Shown here in pieces: positions 25,958-33,080 of a DNA stretch of 47,074 nucleotides. The translations under genes were made by a program, and so were the position numbers. The notes under the pieces were generated by a model. It did not search any database, was not told the origin of the DNA, and was given only the letters and a program-made list of their open reading frames with translations. Numbering within the stretch: the first letter of the stretch is position 1; every line of letters begins with the position of its first letter. The DNA is from Bacteroidota bacterium (lineage in GTDB: Bacteria; Bacteroidota; Bacteroidia; Palsa-965): assembly GCA_021299855.1 (NCBI GenBank), contig JAJTEY010000020.1:1-47074 (forward strand), given 5' to 3'.

Positions 25958-26752
25958 ATGAGTACTTCAAAAATTCATGGACTTCGAGTATGTCTGCTTG
26001 GCTCCGGCAATGTTGCAACTCGTCTAGGTATCGCGTTAAAGCATGCAGGTTCCGAAATTTTGATGGTGTACTCTCCTACCCGAAAAAATGCAGAAAAGCT
26101 TGGCAAGTTATTGGGTGCATCGGCGATTGACAATTTGCACAACTTACCGGATGATGTTGACGTATTCATCATTTGTACAAAAGACGATGCAATAGCGCCT
26201 ATTGCCCGATACTTGAGAAAAAAAAACGCCTGTGTTATTCATACAGCCGGAAGCGTAAATATGGATGTACTGCGCTCCTGTAAATGGCATGGCATATTGT
26301 ATCCGGTGCAAACATTTTCGGCTCAGCGGGAAGTTGATTTTGGTGCGATACCGATGCTGATTGAAGCGAACGGTTCGAAGTCCAAAACAGTTATTCGCAA
26401 AATTGCATCTTCATTATCCGGCAAGGTATATTGGATGAATTCAAAGCAACGACTTCATGTGCACCTGGCTGCAGTTTATGCCAACAATTTTGTGAATTAT
26501 ATGTACCAGGCAGCAGGAAAAATTTTGGAGGCACAGGACATTCCTTTCGACATACTTCAGCCATTAATAGAAGAAACGGCGAATAAAGTAAAGAAGCTCT
26601 CCCCTGCCGATGCACAAACAGGTCCTGCCGTTCGTAACGATCAGCGGATTCAGAAAATTCACAATGTTGCTTTGAAACCATCACCGCGGTTACGAAAATT
26701 ATACAAGGAAATTTCTCAAGCTATATATTTAGAGGCCTCAGGCCGAAAGTAA
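25958..26752 (+). CDS. Rossmann-like/DUF2520 oxidoreductase
   Basis: 264 aa. An N-terminal NAD(P)-binding fold (LLGSGNVATRLGIALKHAG, about 12-30) is followed by a C-terminal helical DUF2520 domain (HVHLAAVYANNFVNYMYQ, LQPLIEETANKV, AQTGPAVRNDQR). The layout resembles 6-phosphogluconate dehydrogenase-like and pyrroline-5-carboxylate reductase-like enzymes; the substrate is unknown. In many Bacteroidota this gene precedes the KdsC-like HAD phosphatase, as it does here 1 bp downstream. It is the last intact gene of the ccm transcript. Confidence 0.9.
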   Translation: MSTSKIHGLRVCLLGSGNVATRLGIALKHAGSEILMVYSPTRKNAEKLGKLLGASAIDNLHNLPDDVDVFIICTKDDAIAPIARYLRKKNACVIHTAGSVNMDVLRSCKWHGILYPVQTFSAQREVDFGAIPMLIEANGSKSKTVIRKIASSLSGKVYWMNSKQRLHVHLAAVYANNFVNYMYQAAGKILEAQDIPFDILQPLIEETANKVKKLSPADAQTGPAVRNDQRIQKIHNVALKPSPRLRKLYKEISQAIYLEASGRK

Positions 26753-26753
26753 G

Positions 26754-27144
26754 ATGGTGAACTTTAAACAACGACTTACTGCTGTTAAGGCTGTGCTGTT
26801 TGATATAGATGGTGTATTAACTGATGGACGCCGAAGAAATTCTCAGGGAACGATTCCTGAAACTCGGAATTCATAATGTAATCCTGAACTGTAACGATAA
26901 ATTAGCAGCTTACGATGAACTAAAATCTTCGTACGGTATATCTGACTCTGAAGTGCTTTTTATGGGCGATGATTTACCCGATCTTGAAGTAATGCGAACT
27001 GTTGGAATTCCCGTATGCCCGGATGATGCAGTTCATGAAATACGTGCTGTGAGTATTTACATTTCGCCGAATAATGGTGGCGAAGGTTGTGTTCGGGATA
27101 TAATTGAGCAAGTATTAAGAGCGCAAGGAAAATGGAAAATTTAA
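26754..27144 (+). pseudogene. KdsC-like HAD phosphatase broken by internal deletion and frameshift
   Basis: Frame A starts at ATG 26754 and reads MVNFKQRLTAVKAVLFDIDGVLTDG, the HAD motif I (DxD) and N-terminus of the KDO-8-phosphate phosphatase (KdsC) family, then shifts to unrelated sequence and stops at 26874. Frame +1 (ORF-track 26824-27144) continues the family: EILRERFLKLGIHNVILNCNDKLAAYDELK, VLFMGDDLPDLEVM (motif IV), YISPNNGGEGCVRDIIEQVL. Between TDG and the AEEI helix about 35-40 residues of the usual protein, including motif II, are missing. A small deletion (about 115 bp, not a multiple of three) explains both facts. The sense residue order is right, so it was once a complete ~170-aa gene. 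An assembly error is possible. It overlaps the next minus-strand gene by 4 bp. Confidence 0.8.
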
Positions 27145-29231
27145 TGCGCTCCGTTTCGCTTTCGTAAAATCCATTCTACAGTCCATAAAGTAACCGCGAT
27201 TAGTAATATCCACCAGAAGTCGATTAAATCGGTCAATTTTCTGGAATAGTAAATCACAGGACGAACGTCTTCACGGGCATTCAATCGTTTAGCCAACTGA
27301 CTAATTTCTTTAGGATAAATCATCTCACCATTGTGTTCTTTGGCCAATTGATAAAGAATACGATGGTTCGCGGTGGTAGATGTAATTTCAGCTACCAGGG
27401 GTGTTACGGTAAATTGCCCTTCAGCAGTATGAGCTTTATTGTTTTGTTTGGTTCTGGCAACATAGCGATATTCACCCGGGGCCATCATACCGATATCCAG
27501 GCGATAGGCACTTCCTGATTTCGAAAACGTGTATGGAAAGCGTTGTCCTGTGCCGTTAATAATTTCTATCGTCACATCTTCTGTGTTTACTGCTTCATAA
27601 CTCGCATTGTAAACTTCAGCATCAATTATTACAGGTTCATTCTCTTCGTAAAAGGATTGGGCATTAACACGGAAAAAACTTTTGTTTTCACGAACCGCCA
27701 AATATTGTATGGTTTTACTCACCAATTCAGAAAATAAATCTGCATTCCCCTTAGCGGCGTAATCCGCAAGCTTCCATTTCCAAATACCTTCGCCTATCAT
27801 TACCGCCGACTTCACTCCTTCTTTTTCGCTGAACAACATAAACGGAAAATCGGTTTTTAACGCTCCTATTTTTTGCTTCAGAAAAATTCTTGCTCCCGGG
27901 GCTGTTGGGAAATTCCCGAAAGGAACTGCTATGGCCGGCCATTTGGAAATCCCTTGTTGCAATTCCGGAGAAAGCGTGAATAGTCCGAATGTTGGTTCAG
28001 TAACACCTTCTACATCATTGGCTTTACCGGAGCGAGATTCAATTGTCACACCCAATTTTCGATTGTTGATCTGATTGTAGCGCAACTGATTGCCGGTTAT
28101 GTACCAAACAGGAATTCGTGCATTGTCAATCTTACTCATTAAATCATCTGCTGCTGCTGACTCAGAAGGAATTCCATGAAGTATCACTACATTATATTCT
28201 GCCGGACTTCCTTTAAAATCGTCAGCAACAAATGTTTCCACCTGATAATTATCATTGAGCTCAATGGTGTTTTTCAATGCACTGACATCAGGATGCGGAG
28301 CGTCGGAAACAATCAGCACTTTCTGGCGGGCATCCAATACATCAACATAAAAGTTTGAAGTATTATTTAAAACATTTCTCTCCCCATCAATTACACTCAA
28401 CGCTACGGTATATTTTTGCAAACCGACAACATCTGCGCTTAACTCTGCAGGCACTGTCATTACGAAAGGATCTTCCCTAATTTCGATCTTTTGAGAAAAC
28501 AACACTCGAGAACCTTTACTGATAGTGGCGACCGTTGATTTTCCTTTACAACGATCTGCTTTGATAACCAACTCAACCGGGAACGTATTGCCCAAAAATG
28601 CGAGTTTATTGTGCACCACTTTTTCCAGAATCAAATCCTGGTAAACGGTAGTATCTCCCAAAGCAATTGTAAATACAGGCGATTTTATTGGCGTAGAAGC
28701 ATAAACAGGATTTAATCCCCGATTGTAAATACCGTCGCCGGCAACAACAACAGCGCCCAAATTACGCCCCGCGTAACGAGCTTCCAGTTCACGAAATAAT
28801 TCCCCGTAATCGGTTTGTTTATCCCTGAATTGTCCTGTAAAATTTTCGCGGAAGTGATCGCCAAAACTATACGTCCGTACTTCGTAATTATCGCCAAGTA
28901 CTTCTTGTAGCTGCTCCAGTTGTTTCAGATATTCTGTTTTGTAGAACACAGAATCTTTATTCAACACTACTGACGCAGAGAAATCTTGAGCAATAACCAC
29001 CACCGGCTTTTCGACCTTTCTGAATTCCGTGTTTAGGACGGGTTCCAACAAAAGAGAAGAAATCAGGAACAACGCCACAAAACGTAAAGATCCCAGCAAA
29101 ACAATCATTCGTTTGCTGAGATCTTTGAGTTTGGAATTTCTATAATACAGCAACATCGTTCCACCTGCCGCAAAAACGACACACAGTACTAAGAACCATG
29201 GAGATGATTCTGTAACGATGCTTGCCTTCAA
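27141..29231 (-). CDS. Membrane protein with von Willebrand A-like domain
   Basis: 696 aa. Two N-terminal membrane helices (about 11-30 and 43-64) and one C-terminal helix (WWILLIAVTLWTVEWIL) enclose a large periplasmic part. The VWA-like domain (about 75-200) has a MIDAS start D83-F-S-A-S87 and a later VVVAGDGIYNRGLNP block. The rest resembles glutamine-amidotransferase-like/Ig-like modules of this common Bacteroidota family. Function is unknown; VWA proteins bind partners through a metal ion. The start is a TTG at 29231, 12 bp after fabG's stop; the next ATG (codon 26) would cut into the first membrane helix. Confidence 0.8.
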   Translation of the reverse strand: MKASIVTESSPWFLVLCVVFAAGGTMLLYYRNSKLKDLSKRMIVLLGSLRFVALFLISSLLLEPVLNTEFRKVEKPVVVIAQDFSASVVLNKDSVFYKTEYLKQLEQLQEVLGDNYEVRTYSFGDHFRENFTGQFRDKQTDYGELFRELEARYAGRNLGAVVVAGDGIYNRGLNPVYASTPIKSPVFTIALGDTTVYQDLILEKVVHNKLAFLGNTFPVELVIKADRCKGKSTVATISKGSRVLFSQKIEIREDPFVMTVPAELSADVVGLQKYTVALSVIDGERNVLNNTSNFYVDVLDARQKVLIVSDAPHPDVSALKNTIELNDNYQVETFVADDFKGSPAEYNVVILHGIPSESAAADDLMSKIDNARIPVWYITGNQLRYNQINNRKLGVTIESRSGKANDVEGVTEPTFGLFTLSPELQQGISKWPAIAVPFGNFPTAPGARIFLKQKIGALKTDFPFMLFSEKEGVKSAVMIGEGIWKWKLADYAAKGNADLFSELVSKTIQYLAVRENKSFFRVNAQSFYEENEPVIIDAEVYNASYEAVNTEDVTIEIINGTGQRFPYTFSKSGSAYRLDIGMMAPGEYRYVARTKQNNKAHTAEGQFTVTPLVAEITSTTANHRILYQLAKEHNGEMIYPKEISQLAKRLNAREDVRPVIYYSRKLTDLIDFWWILLIAVTLWTVEWILRKRNGAH

Positions 29232-29243
29232 ACGATTAAAAAA

Positions 29244-29993
29244 TTAGGTCAACATGCCACCGCAAACATTCAACACCTGGCCGGTAATGTATCCGGACAA
29301 ATCACTCGCAAGAAACAAGCAAGCGTTGGCCACATCTTCCGGCGATCCGCCGCGTTTCAGAGGGATTCCTTCGCGCCACTGCTCCACTACCTTTTGATCC
29401 AGAGCACCCGTCATTTCTGTTTCAATAAATCCTGGAGCAATTACATTGCAACGAATATTTCGAGAACCTAATTCCAAAGCAACTGATTTTGAAAACCCAA
29501 TAATACCTGCTTTAGAAGCCGCATAATTCGCCTGACCCGCATTTCCTTTCACACCAACTACAGAACTCATGTTGATAATAGATCCGCTGCGCTGTTTCAA
29601 CATCGGGCGTTGCACCGCTTTTGTTAAGTTGAACACAGACTTTAAATTCGCGTTAATCACTTCATCCCATTGTTGTTCGCTCATGCGCATCAGTAATGTG
29701 TCACGCGTAATACCGGCGTTGTTAATCAGAATGTCAATCGTTCCGAAATCGGCCACAACAGCAGTTACCAGTTCATCAGCGGCTTTGAAATCGGCAGCAT
29801 CCGAGCGATAACCTTTTGCATTAACACCAAATGCTTTCAATTCGTTCTCTAATTCCAAACCCTTCTCTACAGAAGAAAGATAAGTGAAAGCAACGTTAGC
29901 TCCGTGACGGGCAAAAAGAACTGCAATACCGCGACCAATGCCGCGAGATGCTCCGGTGACCAGAACAACTTTTCCGGTTAATAATTGAGTCAT
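29244..29993 (-). CDS. fabG: 3-oxoacyl-[acyl-carrier-protein] reductase
   Basis: 249 aa short-chain dehydrogenase that reduces beta-ketoacyl-ACP with NADPH in fatty-acid elongation. It has the cofactor loop TGASRGIG (13-20), NNAG (91-94), catalytic Ser144, Tyr157 and Lys161 (SSVVGVKGNAGQANYAASK) and the FabG-typical C-terminus YITGQVLNVCGGM. The call as FabG rather than a generic SDR rests on the close fit in length and in these blocks. It is upstream of the VWA protein gene, which starts 12 bp after its stop. Confidence 0.92.
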   Translation of the reverse strand: MTQLLTGKVVLVTGASRGIGRGIAVLFARHGANVAFTYLSSVEKGLELENELKAFGVNAKGYRSDAADFKAADELVTAVVADFGTIDILINNAGITRDTLLMRMSEQQWDEVINANLKSVFNLTKAVQRPMLKQRSGSIINMSSVVGVKGNAGQANYAASKAGIIGFSKSVALELGSRNIRCNVIAPGFIETEMTGALDQKVVEQWREGIPLKRGGSPEDVANACLFLASDLSGYITGQVLNVCGGMLT

Positions 29994-30098
29994 AGGTTAA
30001 TTTTTGTTGAAGGTTCAAATATACACATTACGCAACTGACAGGATGACGCAAACTGTGCAGTTTTGACGGATTTATACACTTGGTGCAACGTTTGTAC

Positions 30099-30106
30099 TA
30101 ACTTTC
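30099..30106 (+). promoter_or_regulatory. Candidate -7 element for the zinc peptidase gene
   Basis: TAACTTTC (7/8 match to TAnnTTTG) lies about 20 nt before the ATG at 30127. A TTG at 30081-30083 is upstream at a rather short spacing of 15 nt. Confidence 0.4.
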
Positions 30107-30126
30107 GTAATTATAAACTTTAAGAT

Positions 30127-30828
30127 ATGTTTTTCGATCCTTTGTATTTGATTTTGATGGGCGCTATGATGCTGATTGGATTTGCTGTTCAGGCAAGACT
30201 TAAAAGTGTTATCAATAAAGCGTTAACTGTTCCATTGCGTAATGGAATGACCGGTAAGCAAGTTGCCGAGCGTATGCTGCGTGATCATGGCATTAGTGAT
30301 GTTCGGGTAATTTCGGTGGAAGGTCGACTTACTGACCATTATAACCCTAAGGATAAAACGGTCAACCTGAGCAATGATGTATTTCACGGTGTATCTGCGG
30401 CATCTGCGGCAGTTGCAGCTCACGAGGTTGGTCACGCTGTTCAACATGCCACCGCTTACCGTTGGTTACAAATGCGTTCTGTATTGGTACCTGCTGTAAA
30501 CGTTGCAAATACATTGATGAATTTTTTGTTCATTGGTATGGCTTTTCTTGCGTTCTCATTCGAAATGTATAATCAGGCATTGGTATTAATTATAATTGCG
30601 CAAGCAGCAATTACACTTTTTACTTTAATTACACTGCCGGTTGAAATTGATGCCAGCAAACGAGCTTTGGTGTGGCTTGATGGAGCGGGCTTAACTTATG
30701 GGGAAGAACATGAACAGGCAAAGTCTGCATTGCGCTGGGCAGGAATGACATATATCGTTGCCGCATTAGCAGCTACAGTTCAACTTTTATATTTCATTCT
30801 TCAATTTATGGGGCGTCGGGATGACTAA
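30127..30828 (+). CDS. YugP-family neutral zinc metallopeptidase
   Basis: 233 aa membrane protein of the PF04298 family (YugP). The zinc motif is H99-E-V-G-H103 in AAHEVGHAVQHA, preceded by a GRLTDHYNPKDKTVNLS block that is typical for the family. Membrane helices lie at the N-terminus (FFDPLYLILMGAMMLIGF) and after the motif (about 118-175), with a final one at the C-terminus. The active site probably faces the cytoplasm. Its substrate is unknown. It is a single gene, followed by a two-hairpin element with a terminator. Confidence 0.93.
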   Translation: MFFDPLYLILMGAMMLIGFAVQARLKSVINKALTVPLRNGMTGKQVAERMLRDHGISDVRVISVEGRLTDHYNPKDKTVNLSNDVFHGVSAASAAVAAHEVGHAVQHATAYRWLQMRSVLVPAVNVANTLMNFLFIGMAFLAFSFEMYNQALVLIIIAQAAITLFTLITLPVEIDASKRALVWLDGAGLTYGEEHEQAKSALRWAGMTYIVAALAATVQLLYFILQFMGRRDD

Positions 30829-30877
30829 TTTAACAGTATTCAGGCTATTCATAAATAAAAAATAAGCACATTTGCAC

Positions 30878-30899
30878 TGTTCTGCCGCTAGGCAGAACA
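30878..30899 (+). other. Perfect hairpin upstream of a terminator
   Basis: TGTTCTGCC / GGCAGAACA make a perfect 9-bp stem with a 4-nt loop (GCTA). It has no T tract of its own and lies 5 nt before the terminator hairpin at 30905. The two together could be a small RNA of about 70-90 nt or a reinforced 3' end of the peptidase mRNA. Confidence 0.75.
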
Positions 30900-30904
30900 A
30901 CACA

Positions 30905-30948
30905 GAAGGGCGGCGCTTTTGGGGTTAAGCGTTGCCCTTCGCTTTTTT
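30905..30948 (+). terminator. Strong intrinsic terminator
   Basis: GAAGGGC-GG-CGCTT pairs with AAGCG-TT-GCCCTTC, a 14-bp stem with two G-T pairs and an 8-nt loop, followed by GCTTTTTT. It ends 55 nt before the next gene and about 77 nt after the peptidase stop. Confidence 0.9.
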
Positions 30949-30980
30949 AGTATGTTAGCATACATCTGTATTTGATTTTC

Positions 30981-30988
30981 TATTTTCG
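30981..30988 (+). promoter_or_regulatory. Candidate -7 element for the CASTOR-like channel gene
   Basis: TATTTTCG (7/8 match to TAnnTTTG) lies 15 nt before the ATG at 31004, after the terminator. No clear -33 motif. Confidence 0.35.
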
Positions 30989-31003
30989 TTTCAAATACAG
31001 CTA

Positions 31004-32911
31004 ATGAAAAGAAAGATTTCCTTCCGCGAAAAAATCCGATATCGTTTTGATAATACACTTTCAGCCGGCCCGATTGCAATAATAGGTTGGTTGGCTATAG
31101 TATCGTGTATCATAGTAATCGTAGCTGCCGGAATCATAACCGCGCTTCATATCCCATCAGATCCGGAAACAGGTACGGAATGGTCGTTTATTGAAGCCGT
31201 ATGGAATAATTTTATGCGCGCAATTGATGCCGGTAATCTTGCAGGAGATAATGGATGGGGATTACGTGCAATAACCTTCGTTGTAACAGTTGGCGGAATA
31301 TTTATCGTAAGTACGCTTATTGGTACCATAACGAGTGGTATGGAATCGAAAATTGAGGAATTGCGAAAAGGACGTTCGCGGGTTCTGGAGTCCAATCATA
31401 CGTTGATATTGGGATGGTCACCAAAAATATTTACCATTCTTTCCGAATTGATAATTGCCAACGAAAGCGAACGCAAGGCTAAGATCGTTATCATGGCAGA
31501 TATGGATAAAGTGGAGATGGAAGATGAAATTCGATCGAAGCTGCCGGATACAAAATCGACCAAAATTATTTGCAGAACAGGCAGTCCATTGGATCTGGAT
31601 GATCTGGAGGTGGTAAACCCACACGAAGCAAAATCTATTATTATCATCAGTCCTGAGCAGGCTGAACATCCGGATATTTATACTATTAAGGCGGTACTTG
31701 CAATTACGAACAATCCTAACCGAAAGAAAGAAAAGTATCACATTGTTGCGGAATTACAGGATGAGAAAAATCGCGAAGCCGCTGAATTGGTTGGTGGAGA
31801 TGAAACCACACTTGTGCTTTCTGCTGATCTTATCGCACGCGTAACAGCACAAACTTGCCGTCAGGCCGGGCTTAGCGTGGTTTATACAGAGTTGTTAGAT
31901 TTTGATGGTGCCGAAATTTATTTTAAACACGATAAAGTTTTGACCGGCAAAAGCTACCGCGAAGTAGCAAACTCTTTTGAAAGCAGTACCGTTATTGGAA
32001 TTTATACCGGTGAACAGCAAGTATTGATTAATCCACAATCGGATTACATTTTAAAGTCCGATGATCAGGTTATCGCAATTGCGGAAGACGACTCCACACT
32101 GAAAATAGACGGACAAGTAGATCCCGTTATTCAGACTGAGCATGTGACCCAAGGAACCAAACCTATATCTGAACCGGAACATACTCTAATTCTGGGCTGG
32201 AACAGCAAAGGAAAATCTATAGTTGAGGAGCTGGATAATTATGTAGCAAACGGTTCAACGGTTACAGTAGTAACTCCTAATGAAGAGCATGAAAGTGAAA
32301 TAGCAGAATTACCGGCGTCATTGAATAGACAACAGTTGAAGTTCATTCAGCAATCCTTTACGCAAAGGGCTACCATTGAAAGTCTGAATATTATGCAATA
32401 CAGTCACATTATAGTTTTGTGTAATGACAAAGCTGAAGTTCAGGAAGCGGATGCGGAAGTATTAATTACACTGTTACACATACGTCATATCGGCGAACAA
32501 ACCGGACATGATTTTAGTATTGTCAGTGAGATGCGAGATAGTCGCAACCGAGCTTTAGCAGAAGTTGCAAAGGCCGATGACTTCATTGTAAGCAACAAAT
32601 TGGCCAGTTTAATGATTTCTCAGATTTCGGAAAACAAACATTTATCTCGAGTTTTTTCGGAACTATTCAAATCTGAAGGATCAGAAATATATATTCGCCC
32701 GGTTACTGATTACGTAAATGCCGGAGTTCCTGTATCATTTTATACGGTGCTTCATGCAGCATTATCGCGTGGAGAAACAGCAATTGGGCATCGTCTTGCG
32801 CGTTATTCAAGTGATGCGAATAAAGGTTATGGAATCAATGTAAATCCTATCAAATCTGCTCTAACAACCTATAGCGAAGAAGACATGATTATTGTGTTGG
32901 CAGAAGATTAA
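31004..32911 (+). CDS. CASTOR/POLLUX-type ion channel with RCK-like domains
   Basis: 635 aa. Membrane helices lie at about 22-48 and 88-110 around a pore loop, M-R-A-I-D75-A-G-N78-L-A-G. The DAGN filter resembles the ADAGN filter of plant CASTOR and POLLUX channels rather than the TVGYG of K+ channels. Two RCK/TrkA-N-like Rossmann units follow (NHTLILGWSPKIFTILSEL near 131 and HTLILGWNSKGKSIVEEL near 390), which should bind a regulator such as Ca2+ or a nucleotide. Plant homologues are Ca2+-regulated channels (CASTOR) or cation channels in nuclear envelopes. In bacteria the physiological role is unknown. Single gene with its own promoter. Confidence 0.85.
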   Translation: MKRKISFREKIRYRFDNTLSAGPIAIIGWLAIVSCIIVIVAAGIITALHIPSDPETGTEWSFIEAVWNNFMRAIDAGNLAGDNGWGLRAITFVVTVGGIFIVSTLIGTITSGMESKIEELRKGRSRVLESNHTLILGWSPKIFTILSELIIANESERKAKIVIMADMDKVEMEDEIRSKLPDTKSTKIICRTGSPLDLDDLEVVNPHEAKSIIIISPEQAEHPDIYTIKAVLAITNNPNRKKEKYHIVAELQDEKNREAAELVGGDETTLVLSADLIARVTAQTCRQAGLSVVYTELLDFDGAEIYFKHDKVLTGKSYREVANSFESSTVIGIYTGEQQVLINPQSDYILKSDDQVIAIAEDDSTLKIDGQVDPVIQTEHVTQGTKPISEPEHTLILGWNSKGKSIVEELDNYVANGSTVTVVTPNEEHESEIAELPASLNRQQLKFIQQSFTQRATIESLNIMQYSHIIVLCNDKAEVQEADAEVLITLLHIRHIGEQTGHDFSIVSEMRDSRNRALAEVAKADDFIVSNKLASLMISQISENKHLSRVFSELFKSEGSEIYIRPVTDYVNAGVPVSFYTVLHAALSRGETAIGHRLARYSSDANKGYGINVNPIKSALTTYSEEDMIIVLAED

Positions 32912-32922
32912 GAAAAAAGATT

Positions 32923-32954
32923 TTATACCATATGGTATAATACCACAAGGTGTA
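32923..32954. repeat. Two adjacent TACC-(4)-GGT dyads
   Basis: TTATACCATATGGTATAA is a perfect 18-bp palindrome (32923-32940). Directly after it ATACCACAAGGTGT repeats the same half-site pattern, with the TACC boxes 15 bp apart. There is no T tract, and the element sits just after the channel gene, so a protein-binding site is the likeliest function. Confidence 0.5.
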
Positions 32955-33014
32955 AAATATTATAAATTGGTTGCAACGCTTAAAGTTGTATTACAGACCA
33001 AGATATACCAATAA

Positions 33015-33045
33015 AAAGCCCGCTTCGGTGTGCTTCGCGGGCTTT
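33015..33045. terminator. Terminator between the channel gene and the PD40 gene
   Basis: AAAGCCCGC / GCGGGCTTT make a 9-bp stem with a 13-nt loop. The T run is better on the minus strand (GGGCTTTTTATT), so it mainly serves the minus-strand PD40 gene, 36 nt away, and may act for both convergent genes. Confidence 0.8.
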
Positions 33046-33080
33046 GAACGCTCATTCCGGTCAGGTATGTGGTGAGCGTG

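Noticed and set aside
26754-27144. Programmed ribosomal frameshifting to express the KdsC-like protein
   Set aside because: About 35-40 residues including motif II are missing, so a simple shift could not restore the enzyme; no slippery heptamer is evident at the junction.
30223-30447. ORF opposite the YugP peptidase gene
   Set aside because: Shadow frame with no motif; the plus strand has the HEVGH zinc motif and a promoter-like element.
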